64,000 nucleotides of DNA, taken from assembly GCF_001040845.1 (NCBI RefSeq), contig NZ_CP011941.1, positions 2,114,890-2,178,889 of the forward strand. The letters are read 5' to 3'. Within the stretch, counting starts at the first letter, position 1, and every line of letters starts with the position of its first letter. Under the pieces are notes generated by a model. The model was not told the DNA's origin and did no database searches. It worked only from the letters and a program-made list of their open reading frames with translations. Below, in pieces: positions 10,417 through 18,632 of the stretch. The translations under genes and the position numbers were made by a program. Origin of the DNA: Synechococcus sp. WH 8020 (GTDB lineage: Bacteria; Cyanobacteriota; Cyanobacteriia; PCC-6307; Cyanobiaceae).

Positions 10417-10535
10417 ATCCCTCGAAAAAATGTGACTAGAACACGTGCATCTTCGTCAGAGACATCGCCAAGAGGCGAGGTGTGGTTCCCGAACAGCCCG
10501 AACGGCAGGCTGGTCATGGCCTGTCAAACAAAGGA

Positions 10536-11429
10536 ATGATCAGCGGAAACACGGCACTGGTCGCACTGTTGGGACAACCAGTCAGTCACTCACTCTCACC
10601 GGCCATGCAAAACGCAGCCCTAAAGGCGATGGGGCTCGACTGGAGCTTCCTGGCACTGCCATGCAGCGCTGATGATCTCGCCACCGTGCTTCAAGGACTG
10701 GAGGCCGTGGGGTGCCGTGGGCTCAACGTCACCATCCCCCATAAGCAGGCCGTCTCCCACCTCTGTAAAGAACTCAGTCCGCTGGCCCAACGGCTCGGCG
10801 CCGTTAACACCATGACTCCATTGCCCAGTGGTGGCTGGCACGGGCACAACACTGATGTAGAGGGATTTGTAGCCCCGCTCCTGCACAACAACGCCAACTG
10901 GAGCGGAACGCGAACTGTGGTGTTGGGATGTGGCGGCAGCGCCCGAGCAGTTGTAGCGGGATTGCAGGACTTAAACCCAAGCGAAATCACAGTCGTGGGT
11001 CGTCGAGATCAAACACTCCAACCGTTTTGCAGCGATCTTCAGCAAGGAAGACCAGCCCACAGCGTCCAGTTACAACCTCTTTTAGACAACGACCCACAAC
11101 TTCAAACCCGAATTCAGCAAGCGGATCTGGTGGTCAACACCACCCCCATTGGAATGAGCAGCCATCAGCCTGATCAAGGCCCCGTTCTGCCACTCGGCGA
11201 GGACATCTGGAACAACCTCACCGCTCACACCGTGCTCTACGACTTGATCTACACACCACGACCCACGCCATGGCTTCAGCGCGGGGAAGCGTTGGGCTGC
11301 CGCACCTATGACGGCCTGGAGATGCTCGTCCAGCAAGGGGCCGCCGCTCTCCGATCTTGGAGCGGTGTCGATGAGGTTCCTGTCAACGCGATGCGGGAAG
11401 CAGCGCTCAAAAACCTGAGCCATCCCTAA
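10536..11429 (+). CDS. aroE: Shikimate dehydrogenase
   Basis: The protein has 297 residues from ATG 10536, which is preceded by AAAGGA; a GTG at 10482 would add 18 residues not typical of the family. The N-terminal substrate domain has SHSLSPAMQNAA and NVTIPHK with catalytic Lys70. The NADP-binding Rossmann domain has GCGGSARAV and NTTPIGM. It reduces 3-dehydroshikimate to shikimate with NADPH in the chorismate pathway. The gene is divergent from dnaK and followed by the Tic20-like gene after 38 bp. Confidence 0.96.
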   Translation: MISGNTALVALLGQPVSHSLSPAMQNAALKAMGLDWSFLALPCSADDLATVLQGLEAVGCRGLNVTIPHKQAVSHLCKELSPLAQRLGAVNTMTPLPSGGWHGHNTDVEGFVAPLLHNNANWSGTRTVVLGCGGSARAVVAGLQDLNPSEITVVGRRDQTLQPFCSDLQQGRPAHSVQLQPLLDNDPQLQTRIQQADLVVNTTPIGMSSHQPDQGPVLPLGEDIWNNLTAHTVLYDLIYTPRPTPWLQRGEALGCRTYDGLEMLVQQGAAALRSWSGVDEVPVNAMREAALKNLSHP

Positions 11430-11467
11430 ACGCGACCTAGCCTTGAAGCATTCACCAGCTTCAACCT

Positions 11468-11935
11468 GTGCCCATCCCCATCTGGCAGCGCCTGCTTGGT
11501 TTGTTGGTTTACGTCTTGCCATGGAGCGATGCCATCCCCATCGGCCAACATCTGCTCATTCAGTTCCCTGTGCTGCAGTGGCTGACCCTGCCGGCCTTGC
11601 CTCTGTTCATTTTGGAACGGGGAATTCCTTTCGGTCTTGGAAACCTTCTGTTGTTTTTCTTGCTGTTCTTAGCGGTGGTGAGGAATCCAAATGTCCCTTA
11701 CTTCATTCGCTTCAACACCTTGCAAGCGCTGTTGGTTGACATCGTGGTCGTACTGATTGGTTATGCCTTCACCATCCTGCTGCCCATCGGTGGCGGACTG
11801 ATGATGCGCACGCTCTCCAGCACTGTGGTGGTGGGTGTTCTGGCTGTTGTGATCTTTGCCTTAATCGAGTGTTCTCGAGGTCGTGAGCCGGACCTGCCGG
11901 GCTTGAGTCAAGCGGTTCGCATGCAGTTGTACTGA
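11468..11935 (+). CDS. Tic20 family membrane protein
   Basis: The protein has 155 residues from GTG 11468. It has four hydrophobic segments and the Tic20-family pattern: WQRLLGLLVYVLPW at the start, NPNVPYFIRFNTLQALL in the middle, and a conserved basic end. Chloroplast Tic20 is a core channel component of the inner envelope translocon. Cyanobacterial homologues are membrane proteins of unclear role, so function should not be assumed. It sits between aroE and rpsF, 78 bp before rpsF. Confidence 0.85.
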   Translation: MPIPIWQRLLGLLVYVLPWSDAIPIGQHLLIQFPVLQWLTLPALPLFILERGIPFGLGNLLLFFLLFLAVVRNPNVPYFIRFNTLQALLVDIVVVLIGYAFTILLPIGGGLMMRTLSSTVVVGVLAVVIFALIECSRGREPDLPGLSQAVRMQLY

Positions 11936-12013
11936 TCCCCATAGCACCAGGCGATATGGTGGTGGATCCGTCGCTCATTCACTGAGCCTTCAGTCCCCGT
12001 CGGATCTGTCTCC

Positions 12014-12379
12014 ATGACCCAACAGCCTTACTACGAGACCATGTACATCCTCCGTCCGGACATCCCGGAAGAGGAAGTTGAGTCTCACGTGACCAAGTAC
12101 CGCGACATTTTGACTGAGGCGGGTGCCGAGGTTCTCGACAATCAAATGCGCGGTAAGCGTCGTCTGGCCTATCCGATCGCCAAGCACAAGGAAGGCATCT
12201 ACGTGCAGCTGAGCCATAACGGTGATGGCCAACAAGTGGGCGTTATCGAAAAAGCAATGCGCCTCAGTGAAGATGTGATTCGCTATCTCACCGTGAAGCA
12301 AGAAGGCCCGTTGCCTGCTCCTCGCGTCGCGCCTGGAACAGAAGCACCTGCCGAACCTGAAGCGGCTGCTCCTGCCTGA
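12014..12379 (+). CDS. rpsF: 30S ribosomal protein S6
   Basis: The protein has 121 residues. The S6 fold is clear from [18 protein letters not shown] at the N-terminus and [14 protein letters not shown] and [10 protein letters not shown] in the middle. The last ~20 residues form a Pro/Ala/Glu-rich tail ([17 protein letters not shown]), longer than in E. coli, as is common in cyanobacteria. S6 binds the central domain of 16S rRNA with S18; rpsR is not adjacent here. The gene is followed after 41 bp by a small coiled-coil gene. Confidence 0.97.
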   Translation: MTQQPYYETMYILRPDIPEEEVESHVTKYRDILTEAGAEVLDNQMRGKRRLAYPIAKHKEGIYVQLSHNGDGQQVGVIEKAMRLSEDVIRYLTVKQEGPLPAPRVAPGTEAPAEPEAAAPA

Positions 12380-12420
12380 CGGCCATTGTGCAAGCCATGG
12401 ACGGGCGATAACGTCCGCCT

Positions 12421-12738
12421 ATGGCGCATCAGGACTCCAACTATTGCTCACCACCCCCAGCCTGGAAAGCCGCTCGACCGCCCAGTGGTGATGTCGAAGC
12501 TCTCAGAGAGAGAGTGCATGAACTTGAAGAGCAGATCAGGGACTACGAAACGCTACTGAGCGAGCTCCCCGAGCTCTTTGAACGCAAATTCCAACAGAGA
12601 TTGGAGCCACTCCTGGAGCGTTATCGGTTGTTGGCTCAGGCTCAACAACTCAATGCTGCACCGCCCGAAGCTGAGATTGTCCCCCTGCCCTTACGCGCGG
12701 ATCGACAAGGGCAGCAGCGGCACAACATCGCAGCCTGA
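12421..12738 (+). CDS. Conserved hypothetical coiled-coil protein
   Basis: The protein has 105 residues. Residues ~25-75 (VEALRERVHELEEQIRDYETLLSEL and on) are Leu/Glu/Arg heptad-rich and predicted to form a coiled coil. The N-terminus is Pro-rich and the C-terminus basic. I recognise the type as a small protein conserved beside argG in marine picocyanobacteria but know no function. It ends 2 bp before the convergent argG stop, leaving no room for a separate terminator. Confidence 0.65.
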   Translation: MAHQDSNYCSPPPAWKAARPPSGDVEALRERVHELEEQIRDYETLLSELPELFERKFQQRLEPLLERYRLLAQAQQLNAAPPEAEIVPLPLRADRQGQQRHNIAA

Positions 12739-12740
12739 TC

Positions 12741-13945
<1,205 letters not shown>

Positions 13946-13946
<1 letters not shown>

Positions 13947-14200
13947 CAGGTGGACTCCTGCTCTGAATCAGATTGCACTGATTCTCTACTCCCGCCGACC
14001 CGCTGGACCGATTGGGGAGCCAAACGAGCAAGCCAAAACAGCCAAAGCGCCATGAAAAAGGCTGGAATCAACAACAGTGCAAGCACCGGAACCGTGGACA
14101 CCACCAGCGGATCTGGATGCAAGCGCCCCCATTTCCACAGACCAAAACTCAGTAACAAAGCCCCGCCCCACACGGAGAGGAGCAGCCAAACCTTGGCCAA
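13946..14200 (-). CDS. Small conserved membrane protein upstream of argG
   Basis: The protein has 84 residues with two predicted transmembrane helices ([18 protein letters not shown] and [26 protein letters not shown]) and a hydrophilic Ser/Glu-rich tail. I cannot assign a function. The stop shares one base with the argG ATG, indicating a two-gene operon with translational coupling. It is divergent from the DUF3134 gene. Confidence 0.65.
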
Positions 14201-14253
14201 GAGACGTCCTCAAGACTGCACTGAACTATGATGATCGATTACGGAACTGGACA

Positions 14254-14517
14254 GTGTCGTCTGAGTTGAGCGCCCTCGACAACATCAATCCAGCTCTCAC
14301 GCGTTATGGGCGGCAAGAACCAGCACCGGTGCTGCCTCTTCGCGAAGAGCCCGATTTACTGAGCTGGCTGGAAACAAGCGGTCGGCTTGTCGAAGACGAA
14401 GAGTCCAGCACAGCTGAAGTGAGCACAGTGGAAGAGGAAGAGCTCTCTGCTCTCATGGGCGAGAAAGAGGATTACAACGCTGCCGATGAGCAAACAGAAG
14501 AGAATTGGGAAGATTGA
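14254..14517 (+). CDS. DUF3134 family protein
   Basis: The protein has 87 residues from GTG 14254; TTG 14266 is an alternative start that gives MSALDNINPALTRYG. The core PVLPLREEPDLLSWLETSGRLV is the DUF3134 pattern, a small cyanobacteria-specific family without known function. The C-terminal half is strongly acidic (many Glu, Asp). Upstream in-frame codons back to 14077 are open but overlap the divergent gene and look non-coding. mraY starts 27 bp downstream. Confidence 0.7.
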   Translation: MSSELSALDNINPALTRYGRQEPAPVLPLREEPDLLSWLETSGRLVEDEESSTAEVSTVEEEELSALMGEKEDYNAADEQTEENWED

Positions 14518-14543
14518 TTTAAGGTCCCTGCCCTAAGGCGTTA

Positions 14544-15653
14544 ATGGAACGGGACGTGAACGACGCACAAGAGACTTCCCGCCCACTCGATGGGAAAGTC
14601 TCTGCAGGTGTGCTGGCGATTGTTGTGTATGCAGCAGCATTTGCATCAGACCGCTGGATCCCCAATAGCCTCCTAAGCCTCCCCTTGCTGATTGCGACGC
14701 TGATCGCTGCAATTGTGACCTGGTGGGGTGTACCAAAGCTGCGTGGCTTAAAGCTCGGGCAAGTGATCCGAGAAGAGGGGCCCCAGGCCCATCTCAGCAA
14801 ATCAGGAACCCCCACAATGGGCGGACTCCTGGTGGTGCCGGTCGGCGTGATCGTGGGCGGCCTCATCAGTTGGAGCGGTCAAGCCGCTGAACAACTTTTA
14901 GCTGTGGCGTTCATCACACTCGCCTACATGGTGGTGGGTGGAATTGACGATTGGCGCAGTCTCACCAAACACACCAACACCGGTTTAACGCCACGCGGCA
15001 AATTACTTCTTCAAGCCTTGGCGGCCGTGATCTTTCTGATCTGGGCCGGAATGCGCGGTTGGATCAGTGGTGATGTGGCCTTGCCGTTTGACATCAATCT
15101 TCCCTTCAGCTGGCTGATTTGGCCGCTCGCAGTCTTTGTGTTTTTGGCGGAAAGCAACGCCACAAACCTCACCGATGGCTTGGATGGTCTTGCCGCCGGC
15201 TGCGGTGCCTTGGTCTTCACAGGCATGGCACTCCAGCTCACACTGCGCGGAAACAGCGGAGATCCAAGCCTTGCTGGGTTCTGCATGGCCATGGCGGGCT
15301 GTTGGCTTGGTTTTCTTGTGCACAATCGCAATCCAGCCAAAGTGTTCATGGGAGACACCGGTTCTCTGGCCATGGGAGCGGCTCTCACCGCTGTGGCCTT
15401 GCTGACAAACAGCCTTTGGCCTTTGTTGGTGATGGGTGGAGTCTTCCTGGCGGAATCTCTCTCCGTAATTATTCAGGTGTGGGTTTTTAAAGCAACCAAA
15501 GGTGCTGATGGAGTTGGGCGAAGAGTGTTCCGCATGTCACCCCTTCACCACCACTTCGAATTGGGGGGTACACCAGAGCAACTCGTGGTGCCTGGATTTT
15601 GGATCGCAACAGCGGCTCTTGTCCTCATTGGAATCATGCTTCGACCTCTGTGA
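14544..15653 (+). CDS. mraY: Phospho-N-acetylmuramoyl-pentapeptide transferase
   Basis: The protein has 369 residues with about ten membrane helices. Diagnostic loops are [38 protein letters not shown] with the catalytic Asp pair, [11 protein letters not shown], and HHHFELGG near the C-terminus. It transfers phospho-MurNAc-pentapeptide from the UDP precursor to undecaprenyl phosphate to give lipid I at the inner membrane. It belongs to the same pathway as murB and murC at the other end of the window. Beyond its stop the sequence becomes abruptly AT-rich. Confidence 0.97.
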   Translation: MERDVNDAQETSRPLDGKVSAGVLAIVVYAAAFASDRWIPNSLLSLPLLIATLIAAIVTWWGVPKLRGLKLGQVIREEGPQAHLSKSGTPTMGGLLVVPVGVIVGGLISWSGQAAEQLLAVAFITLAYMVVGGIDDWRSLTKHTNTGLTPRGKLLLQALAAVIFLIWAGMRGWISGDVALPFDINLPFSWLIWPLAVFVFLAESNATNLTDGLDGLAAGCGALVFTGMALQLTLRGNSGDPSLAGFCMAMAGCWLGFLVHNRNPAKVFMGDTGSLAMGAALTAVALLTNSLWPLLVMGGVFLAESLSVIIQVWVFKATKGADGVGRRVFRMSPLHHHFELGGTPEQLVVPGFWIATAALVLIGIMLRPL

Positions 15654-15936
15654 TGGTCTGCATTCAGTGGTTGCGATTCAGATCACAATTCAGCCGGCCA
15701 TCAACAAGCCAACAGAAGGTGAAATAAATTTTCGAACAGCCAGAGAATTCATTATTTTTTTCACCTTAAAAACAATCAAAAGATATCGGCACTTAAAAAA
15801 TTCACACCCAAACAACACCATAACCCACGAAAATAATCCAAAAAAACATCTAAACATCACAAAACAACGACCTAAGAAACTGAGAAATTATTACCCAACA
15901 ACACTAAAATCGAAAAACGATTTAAACCATAACACC
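15654..15936. other. AT-rich intergenic stretch, no gene seen
   Basis: By eye only about one third G+C from ~15720, far below the flanking mraY gene. I see no tRNA, no credible ORF with a ribosome site and no clear terminator hairpin. It forms the left part of the AT-rich block that continues through the glutaredoxin-MauE gene. Confidence 0.6.
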
Positions 15937-16692
15937 TCAGAATGCTAACCGAAAGGCCACAAGGAAACCCATTACACTCTGAATCGCATATTCCGTAAAA
16001 CTTACAATTCCAAGGGGTGTTTTGGTATTACCTCCTACACAAGCACAATTCAAAGCTAACTTATCAATATAAACAGCTTTTATAACAGATACCATTCCCT
16101 GTACACCAACAATAAAAGCAACCCAACCTGCAATCAAAAGGGGAGGTTCATATAAAAATCCTAAACCAATGAGTAACTCGACCCCTGGGAAAAGCTTTCC
16201 CCATATGGGTACACGCTGGGTGAGAAGATCATATTTCACAAAACTATTGGCAAAGGATTCAACATCCATGAGCTTGAGCATCGCTAAAGCACAGATGGAA
16301 AAACCCATAAAGTGCTGGATCATGCTGTCGCCAAGAACAATGGCCATCAGCAAAGCCGTGCCAAAGACGGCTATCACCGGTGTATAGGAATAATCAACCC
16401 CTTGCACATCCTCACCAAGTAAAGCTGCTAAATCGCTGTAACCACCAATTCGTTCTGTACCACTGAAAATCTGTGGCGTCGTAGGGACTCCATAGCGCTG
16501 CTTAAAAGCATCAACCTGTTCCTGACTGGTCAAACGATGATCTTCGAAGTGGATCTGTCGCTTTTGCAACAACTCAATCGCTTTCAGACCCCATGGACAT
16601 TCATGATCTGGCATCGACATTCGATAAAGTTGAACATCACTTAACAACTGAGAAGACATCACTGATCCATACTCTGTACAGATCGTAGCCAT
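15937..16692 (-). CDS. Glutaredoxin-MauE/DoxX-like fusion membrane protein
   Basis: The protein has 251 residues. Residues ~20-95 form a glutaredoxin fold with a monothiol-like active site CPWG (Cys32), the cis-Pro loop GVPTTPQIF and IGGYSDL glutathione-binding end. Residues ~105-250 form four predicted helices resembling the MauE/DoxX redox-associated membrane family, with the cysteine pair NCACVGG before the last helix. Family knowledge suggests thiol-disulfide exchange across the membrane; the actual substrate is unknown. Another start, Met12, would shorten the N-terminus. Codons are richer in A/T than those of mraY or purT, and the gene sits alone in the AT-rich block, which suggests acquisition by transfer. 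Confidence 0.75.
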   Translation of the reverse strand: MATICTEYGSVMSSQLLSDVQLYRMSMPDHECPWGLKAIELLQKRQIHFEDHRLTSQEQVDAFKQRYGVPTTPQIFSGTERIGGYSDLAALLGEDVQGVDYSYTPVIAVFGTALLMAIVLGDSMIQHFMGFSICALAMLKLMDVESFANSFVKYDLLTQRVPIWGKLFPGVELLIGLGFLYEPPLLIAGWVAFIVGVQGMVSVIKAVYIDKLALNCACVGGNTKTPLGIVSFTEYAIQSVMGFLVAFRLAF

Positions 16693-16991
16693 ACCTTTTC
16701 AAATCGACTACAACCATTGCGGAAAAACGATTTAGAAATTATCCTTCGGATGAATAGCAATCAGCAATTCCAATCACCAAGAGTTCACTGTTGCACAAAT
16801 CTCCTGTATTCAAAGATCTTCAACAATTCGATTAAGTATTTCACTTGCGACAACCATAAAATCAACACAACAATTGATTAGCTGAAATCCAAGACAATTA
16901 AAAACATGGTTCTACATCAACCAGGAGGCATCTCCAAAGCAATTTCAATCCTCTGCTAAATCTTTGACTCATACCATGCCCACAGCCATAC
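16693..16991. other. AT-rich intergenic stretch, no gene seen
   Basis: About 300 bp, probably holding the promoters of the two divergent flanking genes. I see no ORF with support, no RNA gene and no repeat; composition approaches the chromosome average only near 16960. Confidence 0.55.
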
Positions 16992-17255
16992 GTGTCTTAC
17001 TTCACTTGGAAAGAAGCTGGTCTCACGCGTGATTGCACCAGCCTTGAAGCCATGGCCTCCCGCTTTGAAGAAGCAGCCAGCCTGATGCGCCGCATGGCAC
17101 AACAGGGCTTTGAGCTCAACTCACAAGGACATCAACAACGCATCACCCATAGCGATGCCGAAGTCTTTGAGTCTTGGGGCTTTGTCAATGAAGAACCTGC
17201 CTTCCGCCAGCTCACCTTGATCAGCGATCCAACCTTTGGATCTCCTTCAAACTGA
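16992..17255 (+). CDS. Conserved small cyanobacterial protein
   Basis: The protein has 87 residues from GTG 16992 (MSYFTWKEAGLTRDC). It is predicted mostly helical, including EAMASRFEEAASLMRRMAQQGFEL. I recognise this as a small protein widely conserved in marine Synechococcus and Prochlorococcus, function unknown. An ATG at 16976 is out of frame, so GTG is the only sensible start. It ends immediately before the convergent stop of a 53-residue ORF. Confidence 0.7.
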   Translation: MSYFTWKEAGLTRDCTSLEAMASRFEEAASLMRRMAQQGFELNSQGHQQRITHSDAEVFESWGFVNEEPAFRQLTLISDPTFGSPSN

Positions 17256-17417
17256 TCAGCCGCGACGGAATTCACCGATCACCCAAACCAAAACAAAAAC
17301 CAAGGACGACACACCTAGATAAATCAAAACCCATTTTTGAATGGTGGCGATCTCCAAACCAAACAGCAGACCATTGGCCGCGTCTCCAGCCGTTGTAAAC
17401 GCAAGCGGCAAAGGCAT
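17256..17417 (-). CDS. Small single-helix membrane protein (53 aa)
   Basis: ATG 17417 to TGA 17256 encodes 53 residues. The N-terminus is MPLPLAFTTAGDAANGLLFGLEIA, followed by one predicted helix WVLIYLGVSSLVFVLVWVIG and a basic end EFRRG. This arrangement (short lumenal or periplasmic start, one helix, positive tail) resembles small photosynthetic or NDH accessory subunits, but I do not recognise the family. Its stop abuts the stop of the 87-residue gene, and it is divergent from purT. Support is the fit between the two genes and the protein-like composition; no clear ribosome site is visible. Confidence 0.5.
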   Translation of the reverse strand: MPLPLAFTTAGDAANGLLFGLEIATIQKWVLIYLGVSSLVFVLVWVIGEFRRG

Positions 17418-17462
17418 GAGGGCAGAGCGAGAAGATCAAGCCATGCTGCCTTGAAACCCGCC

Positions 17463-18632
17463 ATGACGAAATTCCCAAAAACAGTGATGCTGCTCGGCAG
17501 CGGCGAACTGGGCAAAGAGGTGGCGATCGCCGCCCAGAGACTGGGTTGCCATGTCATCGCCTGCGACCGTTACGCCGATGCGCCAGCCATGCATGTAGCA
17601 GATCTGGCCGAGGTGTTGACCATGACCGATCCAAACGCCCTCAAGACGGTTGTCAACAAGCATCAGCCGGATGTGCTGATCCCAGAAATCGAAGCGCTGG
17701 CAGTGGATGCCTTGCAAGCACTGGAAGACAACGGCATCTGCGTGATTCCCACGGCCAGGGCCACTGCAGTCACGATGAATCGCGACCGAATCAGGAATCT
17801 TGCTGCGGGTGAACTCGGACTACGCACCGCACGCTTTGCCTATGCCTCCGATGCACAGGAGCTCCAGCGTGCCGCCGGACCATTGGGTTGGCCCGTAGTC
17901 GTCAAACCAGTGATGAGTTCCTCGGGGAAAGGCCAGAGCGTGGTTCACTCCGCTGCTGAATTAGATCAGGCCTGGACGATCGCTATGGCAGGAGCCCGAG
18001 GCAGTTCCGCCCAGGTGATCGTGGAGGAATTTCTTGATTTTGATCTTGAAATCACCCTGCTCACCATCCGTCAAAACGATGGAACCACCCTGTTTTGCCC
18101 ACCGATTGGTCATCAGCAAGCCAATGGCGACTACCAATGCAGTTGGCAGCCTGCGTCAATCTCGCCCACCCAACTGCAACAAGCCCAAACGATGGCCCGA
18201 ACCGTCACCGACAACCTTGGCGGTGCTGGTCTGTTTGGGGTGGAGTTTTTCTTGTGCGGCGATGACGTGGTGTTTTCCGAGCTCTCACCACGACCGCATG
18301 ACACCGGCCTCGTGACCCTGATCAGCCAAAACCTAAGCGAATTCGATCTGCATCTCCGGGCCGTATTGGGACTACCCATCCCCTCGATCACTGCTGCCGA
18401 TGCTGCGGCAAGCCGCGTGATCCTGGCCGAAAGCCAGGGGCACCATGTTCAATTCAGTGGTGTGGAACAAGCACTCACGGAGCCAGACACCAATCTTTTG
18501 CTCTTTGGCAAACGAGAGGCTCGGCCAGGGCGTCGGATGGGCGTTGCTTTAGCCCGCGGAACCCAGATCAACGAAGCTTTAGCCAAGGCAGACCGCTGTG
18601 CAGCGGCAGTGAAGGTTCAGGTCAAGGATTGA
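17463..18632 (+). CDS. purT: Formate-dependent phosphoribosylglycinamide formyltransferase 2
   Basis: The protein has 389 residues from ATG 17463 (MTKFPKTVMLLGSGELGKE); the reading frame stays open upstream to 17337 without homology. It has an ATP-grasp fold: N-terminal PreATP domain with LLGSGELGKEVAIAAQRLG, lid segment VVKPVMSSSGKGQSVV, and metal-binding FFLCGDDVVFSELSPRPHDTG. It converts GAR to formyl-GAR using formate and ATP in purine synthesis. PurU (4787) in the same window makes formate from 10-formyl-THF. The gene ends 16 bp inside the convergent sucrose-phosphate synthase gene. Confidence 0.96.
   Translation: MTKFPKTVMLLGSGELGKEVAIAAQRLGCHVIACDRYADAPAMHVADLAEVLTMTDPNALKTVVNKHQPDVLIPEIEALAVDALQALEDNGICVIPTARATAVTMNRDRIRNLAAGELGLRTARFAYASDAQELQRAAGPLGWPVVVKPVMSSSGKGQSVVHSAAELDQAWTIAMAGARGSSAQVIVEEFLDFDLEITLLTIRQNDGTTLFCPPIGHQQANGDYQCSWQPASISPTQLQQAQTMARTVTDNLGGAGLFGVEFFLCGDDVVFSELSPRPHDTGLVTLISQNLSEFDLHLRAVLGLPIPSITAADAAASRVILAESQGHHVQFSGVEQALTEPDTNLLLFGKREARPGRRMGVALARGTQINEALAKADRCAAAVKVQVKD

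Noticed and set aside
15680-15760. A 20-residue minus-strand ORF (MNSLAVRKFISPS...) in the AT-rich spacer
   Set aside because: No ribosome site, no conservation evidence and too short to call.
15502-15948. 148-residue +-strand ORF running into the AT-rich region
   Set aside because: Overlaps mraY in another frame and then reads Lys/Asn-rich random-looking sequence; no support.
17520-17532. HIP1-like palindrome GGCGATCGCC in purT
   Set aside because: Isolated occurrence inside a coding region; marine picocyanobacteria are not HIP1-rich and no pattern was seen.
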